A stretch of DNA of 64,000 nucleotides from Extensimonas perlucida (GCF_007655255.1 NZ_VMYE01000002.1:1-64000), one strand, 5' to 3'; positions 18,580 through 27,895 are shown, counted from the stretch's first letter. Notes: generated by a model from the sequence alone, not told the origin. Made by a program: numbers and translations.

Positions 18580-20187
18580 ATGACCATGGAACCCGCACGC
18601 ATCGCCCCCGCCCCGCATCCGGCCAGCGCGCCGCAGCCAGCGCAGCCCTCGTCTGGCAAAACCTTCGACAAGGCCGCAGCAGGCACGCCGACGCAGGCGG
18701 GCGCGCAGGGCGCTGGCAGCTTTGCCGCCTTGCTGCTTGCGCTAGGAGCCTGTCGGGCTTTGGGCGTCGATAGCGAGAATGCGCCCCAGCGAGCTCAGTT
18801 TTTGCCGGATTCGCCGCCCCATAGTGGTGCTATGGGGCAAGAAGCCGGTAAAAAATGGGCCGCTGCGGCGCATTCGCAGCCGACGATCCCAAAGTCCGAC
18901 AGGCTCCTAGATGGCGCCGCGGCGCAACCCACGGACACGCCCGCATTCGGGCAGGACGCCCTGGGCGGCATAGCCGCGAACAGCGCATCGGCGCCAGACG
19001 ATGGCGCCCTGGACGTAGCCGTCGCTATGGCCGATCCCGCCGCGCTGGCGGCGTGGCAGGGCGCGCTGAGCGGCCAGCATGTGCAAGGCACAGCCCAGGG
19101 CACGGCGGGAGGTGCGGCGGGCGATGGGACGAATGGAACCGCGAAAGAAGGGCTGCTGGCCGGTGTAGGCCGCGGCATGGCGTTCGACGCGCCGGCCACC
19201 ATTGCACAACCCCATGGCCTGGTTGCGCAGACGGCGCAGCTCGATCGCGCGGCTGATGCCACCGACCTCCAAGGGTTTCAGGGGCAGCAAGGGCCGCAGG
19301 CCGCGCAGGCCTTGCGCCGCACCCTGGCGCGCAGCGCAGCGCAGGCACAGGCGGGCCTTGCGGACAGCGCGGCGGCGCAAGCCGCGGCGATACCCGGCGC
19401 AACCGCGGTGCAGGGCGGCCACAACGGGGCGGACGTGCTGGCTGCTGGCCCGCAAGCCGCGCAAACCGATGCCGCCAGCGCCAGCACGCGCGGTGGTGCC
19501 GACGCCGCGCCGCGCAGCGATCCGCCATCGGCCACATTGCAGGCCACGCCAGCGACGGCGCAAACCGCAGCGCGCGATGCGCTCATCGCCGCCGCGAGCG
19601 CAGCGACCGCTGGCACGGCAGGCGATGGCTTGCGCGCCAAAGGCCGCGCGGGTGACGGCGGCGCCGCTTCGCCCGTCGTACCCGCAGCCGGCGGCAGCAC
19701 TTTCGCGGCGACGCTGCAGCAGGCCGCAGGCGCCGTCGATGCCAGCGCCGTGCTCGCCGATCCGGCGCAGGCCGGGGCCGAAGACCGGCTCGCGCAGCAG
19801 ATCAGCTACTGGGTGCACCAGACCACGCAGAACGCCGAAATGACCGTCGATCAAGGCGGCGCCGCGGTGCAGGTCAGCGTGTCTCTCACGGGCAACGAAG
19901 CGCGCGTGCACTTCATGACCGACCAGGCGCAGGCGCGCGCGCTGCTCGACGCGAACATGGCGCAGCTGCGCGAGCTGCTGCAAGGTCAGGGGCTGGTGCT
20001 CACGGGTACGAGCGTGGGCACCACGGCGCAGGGCCAGGGGCAGGCTGGTGGCGGACAGGCGCAGGAGCCGTCGACGCCAGGGCGGCCCGGCCGCGCACAA
20101 AGGGTGGTCGTGACCGCGCCAGCGGGCGCGGGCGGCGGGCTGCGCGCGGGTGTGGACCTGCGGCGTGCGCTGGACGTGTTCGCCTGA
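18580..20187 (+). CDS. fliK: Flagellar hook-length control protein FliK with in-frame palindromic insertion
   Basis: A 535-aa FliK. The conserved C-terminal domain (about 400-500: QISYWVHQTTQNAEMTVDQG, VSVSLTGNEARVHF, LRELLQGQGLVLTG) is intact; the N-terminal two thirds are Ala/Gly/Gln-rich, as usual for the molecular ruler. About residues 55-110 are encoded by a mobile palindromic element (18742-18910) read in frame, giving SENAPQRAQFLPDS and [13 protein letters not shown], peptides unlike the rest of the protein. Since FliK length sets hook length, an added 55 residues could matter; whether it does is unknown. Confidence 0.93.
   Translation: MTMEPARIAPAPHPASAPQPAQPSSGKTFDKAAAGTPTQAGAQGAGSFAALLLALGACRALGVDSENAPQRAQFLPDSPPHSGAMGQEAGKKWAAAAHSQPTIPKSDRLLDGAAAQPTDTPAFGQDALGGIAANSASAPDDGALDVAVAMADPAALAAWQGALSGQHVQGTAQGTAGGAAGDGTNGTAKEGLLAGVGRGMAFDAPATIAQPHGLVAQTAQLDRAADATDLQGFQGQQGPQAAQALRRTLARSAAQAQAGLADSAAAQAAAIPGATAVQGGHNGADVLAAGPQAAQTDAASASTRGGADAAPRSDPPSATLQATPATAQTAARDALIAAASAATAGTAGDGLRAKGRAGDGGAASPVVPAAGGSTFAATLQQAAGAVDASAVLADPAQAGAEDRLAQQISYWVHQTTQNAEMTVDQGGAAVQVSVSLTGNEARVHFMTDQAQARALLDANMAQLRELLQGQGLVLTGTSVGTTAQGQGQAGGGQAQEPSTPGRPGRAQRVVVTAPAGAGGGLRAGVDLRRALDVFA
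18742..18910. mobile_element. Palindromic MITE-like element, copy 1, inside fliK
   Basis: The sequence runs from CTAGGAGCCTGTCGG to GTCCGACAGGCTCCTAG. The two arms pair almost end to end and meet at a short hairpin (CCCCATAG ... CTATGGGG). Both ends carry CTAG. The 161-bp core plus one CTAG is 165 bp, which is 55 codons, so fliK stays in frame. Two other full copies of the same length are at 34324 and 37375, differing by about 10 positions from this one. There is no transposase; it would need one acting in trans. Confidence 0.88.
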
Positions 20188-20501
20188 GTTCCCTACCCCG
20201 CTCGGGGGCCGCAGCTGCCTGAAAGTTATGTGCCTTTTATGCCGTTTACGCAGACCTATCAAGCGCTAATAGCTATGGTTTTCGATAGTCAAGGCATGGC
20301 GTTCGTGATCGCGTCCGAAGTGGCCGGGGGCGCATTCCCGGCACCTGCGGCAGCCGTGCGGATGCGCTTTTTTCCGGGATTTTCCCGGCGCTATTCTGGC
20401 TATGATCCGGGGCCCGGTCGCCCATAATGGCCCCACTGCTGCTTTGCGCAGCGCGCTTGCCTGACCCTCCTGCCGAACGCATTCATCCAAGGAATCCGAA
20501 C
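20188..20501. other. fliK-fliL intergenic region, 314 bp, no gene seen
   Basis: This gap breaks the otherwise tight flagellar series and probably carries a promoter for fliL-fliR. It holds a small interspersed repeat (20222-20297) and a perfect short palindrome CCGGGATTTTCCCGG near 20377-20391. A TATGAT near 20400 could be a -10 box, but no good -35 is at the right distance. Small reading frames here have no support. Confidence 0.5.
20222..20297. repeat. Small interspersed repeat between fliK and fliL
   Basis: Member of the small repeat family: ATCAAGCGCTAATAGCTAT followed by a GATAGTCAAG segment. Not coding. Confidence 0.5.
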
Positions 20502-21068
20502 GTGCCTCCCCCTTCCCCCGCAGCCCCTGCAGCGCCGGCCAAAAGCAAGAAACGGCTGGTCATCGTCCTTGTCGTGGTGCTCGTGCTGCTCGTCGCAGGT
20601 GGCGGTGCTGCGGCGTGGTTCATGTACCAGCGTGCCAATGCAGCCCTTGAAGACGATGCCGACGCCGCTGCGCCTGCGCATAAGGGAAAGGCCAAGGCGG
20701 AGCCGGCCGCGCCGCCCACCTACCTGCCGCTCGACAACATGGTGGTCAACCTGGCCGACCCTGGCGGCGACCGCTTCGCGCAGATCGGCATCACCTTGGA
20801 GCTGTCCGACGCCAAGGCATCCGACCAGGTCAAGCAATACCTGCCCACCATACGCAACGCCATCCTCATGCTGATCTCGCAGCGCAGCTCTGAAGATCTT
20901 TTGCGGCGTGAGGGCAAGGAGGCTTTGGCGGAGGACATTCGCCGCGAGGTCTCGCGCCCGCTCGGTTACGCGGTGCCGGAAAAAGGCGCAAGCACGGCGC
21001 GCGACGGGCATGGCAGCGCCGACAACCCGGTGCGGCGCGTGCTGTTCTCGAGCTTCATCATCCAATAG
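20502..21068 (+). CDS. fliL: Flagellar basal body protein FliL
   Basis: A 188-aa single-pass membrane protein that stabilises the stator-rotor contact. GTG at 20502 is chosen as start because AAGGAATCC lies 10 nt upstream and the next residues lead straight into KSKK and the membrane segment (about 19-40). The periplasmic part has YLPLDNMVVNLADPGGDRF and QRSSEDLLRREGKEAL, typical of FliL. A farther upstream ATG at 20427 would add an unsupported 25 residues. Confidence 0.92.
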   Translation: MPPPSPAAPAAPAKSKKRLVIVLVVVLVLLVAGGGAAAWFMYQRANAALEDDADAAAPAHKGKAKAEPAAPPTYLPLDNMVVNLADPGGDRFAQIGITLELSDAKASDQVKQYLPTIRNAILMLISQRSSEDLLRREGKEALAEDIRREVSRPLGYAVPEKGASTARDGHGSADNPVRRVLFSSFIIQ

Positions 21069-21085
21069 CCGGGCAAGGAGCGCGC

Positions 21086-22090
21086 ATGAGCGAAGCATTT
21101 CTGTCCCAGGAAGAGGTCGATGCCCTGCTCGAAGGCGTCACAGGCGAGAGCCAGAAGGCGGCCAAGGAAACCGTCGAAACCGGCGGCGTGCGCAGCTACG
21201 ACCTCGCGAGCCAGGAGCGCATCGTGCGCGGGCGCATGCCCACGATGGAGATCGTCAATGAGCGCTTCGCCCGCAACTTCCGCATCGGCCTGTTCAACTT
21301 CATCCGCCGCAGCCCCGAAATTTCCGTGGGCACCGTCGCGGTGCAGCGTTACAGCGCGTTTTTGCGCGAGCTCGTGGTGCCCACCAACTTCAACCTCATG
21401 GCCGTGCGCCCCTTGCGCGGCAGCGGTCTGATCGTGTGCGAGCCGTCCATCGTCTTCGGCATCATCGACACCTTGTACGGCGGCGTGGGGCGCTTTCAGA
21501 CGCGCATCGAGGGGCGTGACTTTTCGCCCACCGAGCAGCGCGTGATCCAGCGCCTCGTCGACGTGATCAGCGCCGAATACAAAAAGGCCTGGCAAGGCAT
21601 TTATCCGCTCGAGCTCAGCTACCAGCGCTCGGAAATGCAGCCGCAGTTCGCCAATATCGCCACGCCCAGCGAAATCGTCGTGTCCACGGCGTTCCAGCTC
21701 GAAATCGGCGAACTCGCGGGCGCCATCCACATCTGCATGCCCTACGCCACGCTCGAGCCTATACGCGACATCCTCTACTCCTCGACGCAGGGCGACTCGA
21801 TCGAGGTGGACCGGCGCTGGGTCAAGGTGCTCTCGCGCGAGATCCAGGCCGCCGAGGTCACGCTGGTGGCCGAGCTCGCGCGCACCGAGCTCACGGTGGA
21901 GCAACTGCTCGCGATGAAGCCGGGCGACTTCATCGAACTCGACCGCCAGCCGCGCATTCAGGCTTCGGTCGATGGCGTGCCATTGTTCGAATGCCAGTAC
22001 GGCACGCACAACGCCAAATACGCGATCCGCATCGAAGAGTCCCTGCACAAGTCTGATGCGGGCTGGATGGGAGAAAGACATGGCCACTGA
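21086..22090 (+). CDS. fliM: Flagellar motor switch protein FliM
   Basis: A 334-aa switch protein. The N-terminal LSQEEVDALLEG is the CheY-P binding peptide, followed by SQERIVRGRMPTMEIVNERF and the CheC-like middle domain with FVRS-type strands. The C-terminal part (DFIELDRQPRIQASVDGVPL) is the SpoA domain that packs with FliN. AAGGAGCG precedes the start. Its stop overlaps the fliN start by 11 bases. Confidence 0.96.
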   Translation: MSEAFLSQEEVDALLEGVTGESQKAAKETVETGGVRSYDLASQERIVRGRMPTMEIVNERFARNFRIGLFNFIRRSPEISVGTVAVQRYSAFLRELVVPTNFNLMAVRPLRGSGLIVCEPSIVFGIIDTLYGGVGRFQTRIEGRDFSPTEQRVIQRLVDVISAEYKKAWQGIYPLELSYQRSEMQPQFANIATPSEIVVSTAFQLEIGELAGAIHICMPYATLEPIRDILYSSTQGDSIEVDRRWVKVLSREIQAAEVTLVAELARTELTVEQLLAMKPGDFIELDRQPRIQASVDGVPLFECQYGTHNAKYAIRIEESLHKSDAGWMGERHGH

Positions 22091-22523
22091 AAACCACCCC
22101 GAACACAGCGCCGCAGGCGACGAAGACACGTTTGCCGACTGGGCGCAGGCGCTTGAGGAACAAAAAGCCGCGGACCAAAATCCGCACGACGCCGAGCAGG
22201 GCGGCCCGCTCTCGGGCGAGCCCGTGCACCCCGCGAGCGCCGCCGCCGAGCCGCCCGTGGGTGACATCAGCCGCGTGCTCGACATTCCCGTGCAGCTCTC
22301 GGTCGAACTCGGGCGCACCAAGGTGCCGATCAAATACATCCTGCAGCTCGCGCAGGGCTCGGTGGTCGAGCTCGACGCGCTCGCGGGCGAGCCCATGGAC
22401 GTGCTGGTCAACGGCTACCTGATCGCCCAGGGCGAGGTCGTGGTGGTGAACGACAAGTTCGGCATCCGCCTGACCGACGTGGTCACGCCGTCCGAGCGCC
22501 TGCGCCGACTCAGCCGCGGCTGA
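22080..22523 (+). CDS. fliN: Flagellar motor switch protein FliN
   Basis: A 147-aa switch protein. The first 60 residues are acidic and variable; the rest is the SpoA domain (DIPVQLSVELGRTKVPIKYI, PMDVLVNGYLIAQGEVVVV, FGIRLTDVV). The start at 22080 overlaps fliM; a longer upstream frame belongs to fliM coding sequence. FliN also docks FliH-FliI at the export gate. Confidence 0.96.
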   Translation: MATENHPEHSAAGDEDTFADWAQALEEQKAADQNPHDAEQGGPLSGEPVHPASAAAEPPVGDISRVLDIPVQLSVELGRTKVPIKYILQLAQGSVVELDALAGEPMDVLVNGYLIAQGEVVVVNDKFGIRLTDVVTPSERLRRLSRG

Positions 22524-22541
22524 GCCCAGGAAGGTCACGAC

Positions 22542-22964
22542 ATGGCCAACATGAGCCAGACACTCGCACTGTTGGTGCTGTTCGTGGGCGCGCTCGCGCT
22601 GCTGCCCTGGCTCGTGCGGCGCCTGCAGCAGCGCCGGCTCGCCGACACGGGCGCGATGGGGGCCGGCGTGCGCGTGCTCGCTGCCGTGGCCGTGGGGCCG
22701 CAGCAGCGCGTGCTCACCGTCGAAGTCGGCCCCGAGGGGGCGCGCAGGTGGCTTGTGCTCGGCGTCACGGCGCAGCACATCAGCTGCCTGCATGTGCTGC
22801 AGCCCGGCGCGCAAGCCAAAGCCGGGGCCATGCCGCGGCCCGAAGCATTTGGCGCTCCGGCAGCGGCACCGGGCCCCGCACCGGAGATAGACCCCGGCGC
22901 GGCGTCGTTCGCACAGGCCATGGCGCAGACGCAACCCACGCAGGGCAAGGGCGGGCATGGCTGA
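22542..22964 (+). CDS. fliO: Flagellar export assembly protein FliO
   Basis: A 140-aa protein with one N-terminal membrane segment (about 5-25, ALLVLFVGALALLPWLV) and a cytoplasmic part containing VAVGPQQRVLTVEVG and WLVLGVT, the FliO pattern. It helps assemble the FliP ring. The call relies partly on position between fliN and fliP. Its stop overlaps the fliP start at 22957. Confidence 0.9.
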   Translation: MANMSQTLALLVLFVGALALLPWLVRRLQQRRLADTGAMGAGVRVLAAVAVGPQQRVLTVEVGPEGARRWLVLGVTAQHISCLHVLQPGAQAKAGAMPRPEAFGAPAAAPGPAPEIDPGAASFAQAMAQTQPTQGKGGHG

Positions 22965-23733
22965 GCGCGCACGCCAGCAGTGGCAAACGGTAGCGCGCCG
23001 CGCCGTGCTGGCGCTCGCAGGCGTGCTGCTCGTGCCCTGGCCTGCGCTCGCGCAGACGCCCGGCACGCTGCCCCTGCTCGTGGGCAGCGGCAGCGCGGGC
23101 ACGAGCTATTCCGTGCCTATCCAGACGCTGCTGTTTTTCACAGCGCTGTCCTTTTTGCCCGCGGTGCTGCTCATGATGACCGCGTTCACGCGCATCGTGA
23201 TCGTGCTCTCGCTGCTGCGCCAGGCGCTGGGCACGCAGGCGGCGCCGCCCAATCAGGTCATCATCGGGCTGTCGCTGTTCCTCACCTTTTTCGTCATGGG
23301 GCCGACGCTGGAGCGCGTCTACCAGGACGCCTACCTGCCCTACACCAAGAGCACGCTGAGCTTCGAGCAGGCGCTCGACAAGGCCGAGGTGCCGCTGCGC
23401 GGCTTCATGCTCCGGCAAACGCGCCAGTCCGACTTTGCCCTGTTCGCGCGCCTGGCCAAGCTCGACGCCCAAACCACCGCCGAGACCGCGCCGCTGCGCG
23501 TGCTGGTGCCGGCGTTCGTGACCAGCGAGCTCAAGACGGCGTTCCAGATCGGCTTCATGGTGTTCATCCCCTTCCTCGTGATCGACATGGTGGTCTCGAG
23601 CATCCTCATGTCGCTGGGCATGATGATGCTCTCGCCCGTGCTCGTGGCGCTGCCGTTCAAGCTGATGCTGTTCGTGCTCGCCGACGGCTGGAACCTGCTC
23701 ATAGGCTCACTCGCCGCGAGCTTCGTGACCTGA
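22957..23733 (+). CDS. fliP: Flagellar export gate protein FliP
   Basis: A 258-aa membrane protein, core of the export gate with FliQ and FliR. It starts with a cleavable-type signal sequence (about 1-32, ending WPALAQ), as known for FliP, then has four membrane segments. Fingerprints: FLPAVLLMMTAFTRIVIVLS, QVIIGLSLFLTFFVMGP, and the C-terminal DMVVSSILMSLGMMMLSP, PFKLMLFVLADGW. Confidence 0.96.
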   Translation: MAERARQQWQTVARRAVLALAGVLLVPWPALAQTPGTLPLLVGSGSAGTSYSVPIQTLLFFTALSFLPAVLLMMTAFTRIVIVLSLLRQALGTQAAPPNQVIIGLSLFLTFFVMGPTLERVYQDAYLPYTKSTLSFEQALDKAEVPLRGFMLRQTRQSDFALFARLAKLDAQTTAETAPLRVLVPAFVTSELKTAFQIGFMVFIPFLVIDMVVSSILMSLGMMMLSPVLVALPFKLMLFVLADGWNLLIGSLAASFVT

Positions 23734-23752
23734 GAGGCTGAACGAACCCGCC

Positions 23753-24022
23753 ATGAACGCCCAAACCGTCCTCACCATGGGCCAGGAGGCCCTGATGCAG
23801 CTGCTCATGATCTCCATGCCGGTGCTCGGCGCGGTGCTGCTCGTGGGCCTGCTCGTGAGCATCTTCCAGGCCGTCACGCAGATCAACGAGGCCACGCTCG
23901 CCTTCGTGCCCAAGCTCGTCGCCGCGGTGCTCGTGTTCGCGCTCGCAGGCCCCTGGATGCTCAGCACGCTGGTGGACTACATCCGCCGCACGCTGGAGGC
24001 CATCCCCGGCGCAGTGGGTTAG
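23753..24022 (+). CDS. fliQ: Flagellar export gate protein FliQ
   Basis: An 89-aa, two-segment membrane protein of normal length. The central SIFQAVTQINEATLAFVPKL is the family fingerprint. It follows fliP by 19 bp and precedes fliR by 29 bp. Confidence 0.95.
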   Translation: MNAQTVLTMGQEALMQLLMISMPVLGAVLLVGLLVSIFQAVTQINEATLAFVPKLVAAVLVFALAGPWMLSTLVDYIRRTLEAIPGAVG

Positions 24023-24051
24023 GTCAGGTTGACCAGGCCGCCCGGCAAGCC

Positions 24052-24813
24052 ATGATCTCCCTCTCCGAAGCCCAGCTCGTGGCCTGGATCGCGCCGCTGC
24101 TGTGGCCGTTTTTGCGCGTGCTCGCGCTGTTTTCGGTGGCACCGGTGTTTTCCATGCGCGCCATCCCCATGCGCGTGAAAATTGGCCTCGCCTTTTTCGT
24201 GGCGCTGTGCGCGCAGGCCGTGCTCGCCGAGCAGCCGCGCATAGACTTCACAGGGCCCGCGGCGCTGGGCGCGATCGTGCAGCAGCTCACCGTGGGCCTG
24301 GCCATAGGCTTTGCCGTGCGCCTGGTGTTCGCCGCGGTAGAACTCGCGGGCGAGGTCGTGGGCCTGCAAATGGGCCTCAACTTCGCTTCGTTCTTTGACC
24401 CCACGAGCAACGCCCAAACGAGCGCCGTGGGGCAGTTCTTCGGCCACATGGCGACGCTGCTTTTCATCGTGATCAATGGGCATTTGCTCGTGCTCATGGC
24501 CGTGGTGAAGAGCTTCGAGCGCTTTCCTGCCGATGGCAGCTTTTTGCAGGCGCTGGCCACCATGCAGGTCACGCAACTGGGGGCTGCGGTGTTTTCGAGT
24601 GCGCTGTGGATCGCGCTGCCCATGGTCGCGCTGCTGCTGTTCGTGAACCTCGCGATGGGCATCATCTCGCGCGTGGCGCCGCAGATGAACATCTTTGCCG
24701 TGGGCTTTCCCGTCACGCTGAGCGTGGGCCTGCTGGGCATCGCCGCCACCCTACCCATGCTGGAGCAGCCTCTGCTCGCGCTGCTACAGCGCGCGCTTGA
24801 TCTGTTTGGCTGA
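24052..24813 (+). CDS. fliR: Flagellar export gate protein FliR
   Basis: A 253-aa membrane protein with about six hydrophobic segments. Features: RVLALFSVAPVFSMRAIPMR near the N-terminus, GEVVGLQMGLNFASFFDP, and ISRVAPQMNIFAVGFPVT towards the C-terminus. Last gene of the flagellar series here; flhB and flhA are not in the window. A 113-bp gap separates it from erpA. Confidence 0.95.
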   Translation: MISLSEAQLVAWIAPLLWPFLRVLALFSVAPVFSMRAIPMRVKIGLAFFVALCAQAVLAEQPRIDFTGPAALGAIVQQLTVGLAIGFAVRLVFAAVELAGEVVGLQMGLNFASFFDPTSNAQTSAVGQFFGHMATLLFIVINGHLLVLMAVVKSFERFPADGSFLQALATMQVTQLGAAVFSSALWIALPMVALLLFVNLAMGIISRVAPQMNIFAVGFPVTLSVGLLGIAATLPMLEQPLLALLQRALDLFG

Positions 24814-24926
24814 CAAGCGGCGCCGAGCCTAAACCCCCACTGCAATAGACGTCATCAGCACACGCCGCCGAATTCCCGAGGGCCTTGCATTACTATTGAC
24901 CCCAAATTTTGAACTTGGAGAGCTCC

Positions 24927-25292
24927 ATGAGCGCCGTAGCTGAAAACATTGCCACTGAAATGCCCGCCCCCATTAACTTCACCGACAGCGCAGCGGCCAA
25001 GGTGGCGGATTTGATCGCCGAAGAAGGCAACCCTGACCTCAAACTGCGCGTATTCGTGCAGGGCGGGGGTTGCTCCGGCTTCCAGTACGGCTTCACCTTC
25101 GACGAAGTCGTGAACGAGGACGACACCACCATGGTGAAGAACGGCGTCACCTTGCTGATCGACGCCATGAGCTACCAGTACCTGCTCGGCGCCGAGATCG
25201 ACTACAAGGAAGACCTGCAGGGCGCGCAGTTCGTGATCCGCAATCCCAACGCCACGTCCACCTGTGGCTGCGGGTCGAGTTTTTCCGTTTGA
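24927..25292 (+). CDS. erpA: Iron-sulfur cluster carrier ErpA
   Basis: A 121-aa A-type carrier that delivers [4Fe-4S] or [2Fe-2S] clusters to apo-proteins. The three cluster-binding cysteines are in GGGCSGF and the C-terminal [17 protein letters not shown] lies before the ATG at 24927; a TTG at 24909 is in frame but unneeded. A short acidic/aliphatic N-terminal tail precedes the fold. It is a single gene, convergent with anmK. Confidence 0.94.
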   Translation: MSAVAENIATEMPAPINFTDSAAAKVADLIAEEGNPDLKLRVFVQGGGCSGFQYGFTFDEVVNEDDTTMVKNGVTLLIDAMSYQYLLGAEIDYKEDLQGAQFVIRNPNATSTCGCGSSFSV

Positions 25293-25329
25293 GAACCGGT
25301 TCTGAAAGCGGTTCGCCCCGGCCAATCCT

Positions 25330-26451
25330 TCAGGCCGGGTAGATCGCACCAAGCACACGGGCGCCGCGGGCGCCCGTGACGCTTTGCAGATTGCCAGGTT
25401 CGCCGCGCAGCGCCTGCCGCGCGAGCCAGGCAAAGGCCGCGGCCTCGACCTGCTGCGCCGGCAGGCCCAGCGCGTCGGTGGGCTGCACCGCGTGCTGCGG
25501 CAGCCGGCGCTGCAAGCGCTGCAACAGGTCGGAGTTGTACGCGCCGCCACCGCACACGGCGAGCAATTTGCTATTCTCAACATAGCGTAAAGCGCTTTCT
25601 GCACAAGCGCTGGCGGTCAATTCTGCCAAGGTGGCCTGCATGTCTTCGGGCGCGGGCGGTGCGTGTTCGGCGAGGTAGGCGTGCAGCCGCTCCTCGAGCC
25701 ACGCGGCGTTGAACAGGTCACGCCCGGTGCTCTTGGGCGGCGGGGCTTGGAAAAACGGCTCCTGCTGCAGCGTCGCAAGCAATGCGGGCAGCACCTGCCC
25801 GCGCGCGGCCCAGGCGCCTTGCGCGTCGTAGGGCTGGCCGGTGTGTTGTTGGCACCAGTGGTCGAGCAGCATGTTGCCGGGGCCACAGTCAAAGCCCAGC
25901 ACGCTGCCGTCGGCGCGCAGCACGCTCAGATTGGCGATGCCGCCGAGGTTGAGCACGAGCACGGTCTCGCCCGCGCGGCTAAATACCTGCTGGTGGAACG
26001 CCGGCACGAGCGGCGCGCCCTGCCCGCCCGCGGCGATGTCGCGGCTGCGAAAGTCTGCCACCACGGTGATGCCGCAAAGCTCGGCGAGCAACGCCGGGTT
26101 GCCCAGCTGCAGCGTGTAGCCCGTGCCGTCGAAGGCGAGCGGGCGGTGGCGCACGGTCTGCCCATGCGCGCCGATGGCACGCACGGCCTCGGGGCGTGCA
26201 CCGCTCGTGGCGAGCAGCGCTTGCACCACCTGCGCATAGCTGCGCGCAATCGCGTTGCCGGCGAGCGCGGCCTGGTGCAATTCGCCCGGCGCAGGCGTGT
26301 GCAGGGCGAGCAGCTGTGCTTTCAATTCGGGAGCTAGTGGCGCAGATGCGGCGGCCACTACGGCCCATTTTGGCTTAGAAAAATCGACGAGCACGCCGTC
26401 CACGCCGTCGAGCGAGGTGCCCGACATCAGGCCGATATAAAGCTCGGACAT
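25330..26451 (-). CDS. anmK: Anhydro-N-acetylmuramic acid kinase AnmK
   Basis: A 373-aa kinase that opens and phosphorylates 1,6-anhydro-MurNAc from recycled peptidoglycan, giving MurNAc-6-phosphate. It begins ELYIGLMSGTSLDGVDG, the ATP/sugar loop, and contains GAHGQTVRHRP, NLGGIANLSVL and CGGGAYNSDLL. Two small interspersed repeats are read in frame: one encodes about residues 20-45, the other about 278-298 (ACAESALRYVENSKLLAV). It lies downstream of an M23 endopeptidase gene, consistent with cell-wall turnover. Confidence 0.94.
   Translation of the reverse strand: MSELYIGLMSGTSLDGVDGVLVDFSKPKWAVVAAASAPLAPELKAQLLALHTPAPGELHQAALAGNAIARSYAQVVQALLATSGARPEAVRAIGAHGQTVRHRPLAFDGTGYTLQLGNPALLAELCGITVVADFRSRDIAAGGQGAPLVPAFHQQVFSRAGETVLVLNLGGIANLSVLRADGSVLGFDCGPGNMLLDHWCQQHTGQPYDAQGAWAARGQVLPALLATLQQEPFFQAPPPKSTGRDLFNAAWLEERLHAYLAEHAPPAPEDMQATLAELTASACAESALRYVENSKLLAVCGGGAYNSDLLQRLQRRLPQHAVQPTDALGLPAQQVEAAAFAWLARQALRGEPGNLQSVTGARGARVLGAIYPA
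25561..25625 (-). repeat. Small interspersed repeat inside anmK (3' part)
   Basis: On the coding strand it reads CAGCGCTTGTGC, AAAGCGCTTTACGCTATG and GAATAGCAAATTG, all words of the small repeat family. It is translated without breaking the frame. Confidence 0.55.
26318..26392 (-). repeat. Small interspersed repeat inside anmK (5' part)
   Basis: On the coding strand it has TTTTCTAAGCCAAAATGGGC followed by GCCACTAGCTCCCGAATTG, matching the CAAAATGG half of the family. It lies in codons for the loop after the first strand of AnmK. Confidence 0.5.
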
Positions 26452-26536
26452 GGACGGGCGTCGATGGTGGTGCGTCGGGTGGTGCGAGGCGGCGGTGCGC
26501 TGACCGGGGCCGGGCGCTGCACCGCGGCGCGAAGGA

Positions 26537-27895
26537 TCAGTCGGCGCTGGCTTGCTGCACGCGCGCGGCAGCGTCGAGCTCTATGCGCATGTTGCGCGCG
26601 AGGCGCTCGAACGCGGGCCGGGCGGCAGCCGCCACCGGCGCAGCGGCGGCGCTTTGCTGCGCCATGATCTGCGGGTCTTGCTGTTTGCCATCGACGCGGA
26701 ACTCGAAATGCAGGTGCGGCCCCGTGGCCCAGCCCGTCGCGCCCACCGCGCCTATGGTCTGGCCCTGCTCCACGCTCTGGCCCTTGCGCACGTCGATGCG
26801 GCTCAGGTGCGCATAGACGGTGACATGCGCCTTGTCGTGCTGTACGAAAACCACGTTGCCGTAGCCGTTTTGCACGCCCGCGAATGCGACCACGCCGTTG
26901 CCCACGGTGCGCACGGGCGTTCCCGTAGGTGCAGCAAAGTCGGTGCCCAGGTGCGCGCGCCACTGCTGCAAGATGGGGTGAAAGCGCATCGCAAAACCGC
27001 TAGAGACGCGCGAAAACGCCACCGGCGCGGCGAGGAAGGCTTTGCGCAGGCTTTGCCCGTCGAGCGTGTAATAGGCGCCCTTGGCCGCGCCGGGCTCCTG
27101 AAACCAGACGGCCTGGTGCGTCTTGCCGTTGTTGTGAAACTCGGCGCTGAGCACGCGGCCGCTGCGCAGCGGCTCGCCGTCGGCCTCGAGCACTTCATAG
27201 ACCAGCGAGAAGCTGTCACCACGGCGCAGCGCGCGGCGAAAGTCGATGTTGGCGCCGAAGATCTCGGCCAGCTGCACGGCCACGGCGTCGGGGATGCCCG
27301 CGGCGTCGGTGGCCGCGAACAGCGAGCTTTGGATGATGCCGCCCCCAAGGCGGGTTTGCGCGACCAGCGGTGCGCTCTCGATGCGCGCGCCAAAGCGCTC
27401 GGCCTCACGCTCGACCACCAGGCGCTGGAAGGTATTGCTGTCGTCGGGCGCCCAGCGCACGGTGAGCTTGCGCAGGCGGTGGTCGTCGGTGGTTTCGACC
27501 GACACCAGGCGCCCTGTGCGCCCGAGCAGGTGCTGGCGCGCGACGTCACTCGCGCGCAAGAACGCCGCCGCGGCCGGATCGGCCACGCCCAGGCGCTGCA
27601 GCAGCGACTCTGCGGTGTCGCTGCTGCGCGTGAGTTCGGAGCGGTAGAGCGAAAAACCCGGCGCCTGGAGCGCGTCGAGCGCCGTGCCGTCGGCCAGCGA
27701 CTCGACGGGGTAGCTGATCTGGCGCACGGGCAAGTCGGCCGCATCGGGCGCGAAAGCCGCCACGGCAAATGCGCCGCCACCGCCCGTGAGCAGCAAGGCT
27801 GCCACGGCGGCGGTGATACGGCGGGGGTGTTTTTGTGCGGTGCGCGACAGTTGCGCAATCAATGCCTTGCTGGCAGTGGTCAAACCATGGATCAA
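26537..27895 (-). CDS. M23-family peptidoglycan endopeptidase
   Basis: A 452-aa membrane-anchored or secreted LytM-type metallopeptidase. One hydrophobic segment (about 28-50) is followed by a long periplasmic region with an OapA/LysM-like middle part (about 90-300). The C-terminal peptidase has [14 protein letters not shown] and [12 protein letters not shown], giving the HxxxD and HxH zinc ligands. Its start appears to be TTG at 27895 with GGGGATAG upstream; no in-frame ATG precedes the membrane segment. Members of this group cleave peptide cross-links during growth. It heads a minus-strand pair with anmK and diverges from tyrS. Confidence 0.88.
   Translation of the reverse strand: MIHGLTTASKALIAQLSRTAQKHPRRITAAVAALLLTGGGGAFAVAAFAPDAADLPVRQISYPVESLADGTALDALQAPGFSLYRSELTRSSDTAESLLQRLGVADPAAAAFLRASDVARQHLLGRTGRLVSVETTDDHRLRKLTVRWAPDDSNTFQRLVVEREAERFGARIESAPLVAQTRLGGGIIQSSLFAATDAAGIPDAVAVQLAEIFGANIDFRRALRRGDSFSLVYEVLEADGEPLRSGRVLSAEFHNNGKTHQAVWFQEPGAAKGAYYTLDGQSLRKAFLAAPVAFSRVSSGFAMRFHPILQQWRAHLGTDFAAPTGTPVRTVGNGVVAFAGVQNGYGNVVFVQHDKAHVTVYAHLSRIDVRKGQSVEQGQTIGAVGATGWATGPHLHFEFRVDGKQQDPQIMAQQSAAAAPVAAAARPAFERLARNMRIELDAAARVQQASAD

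Noticed and set aside
24860-24926. Promoter for erpA (TTGCAT region near 24886)
   Set aside because: No -10 at proper spacing; the IscR-type site expected for this gene could not be recognised.
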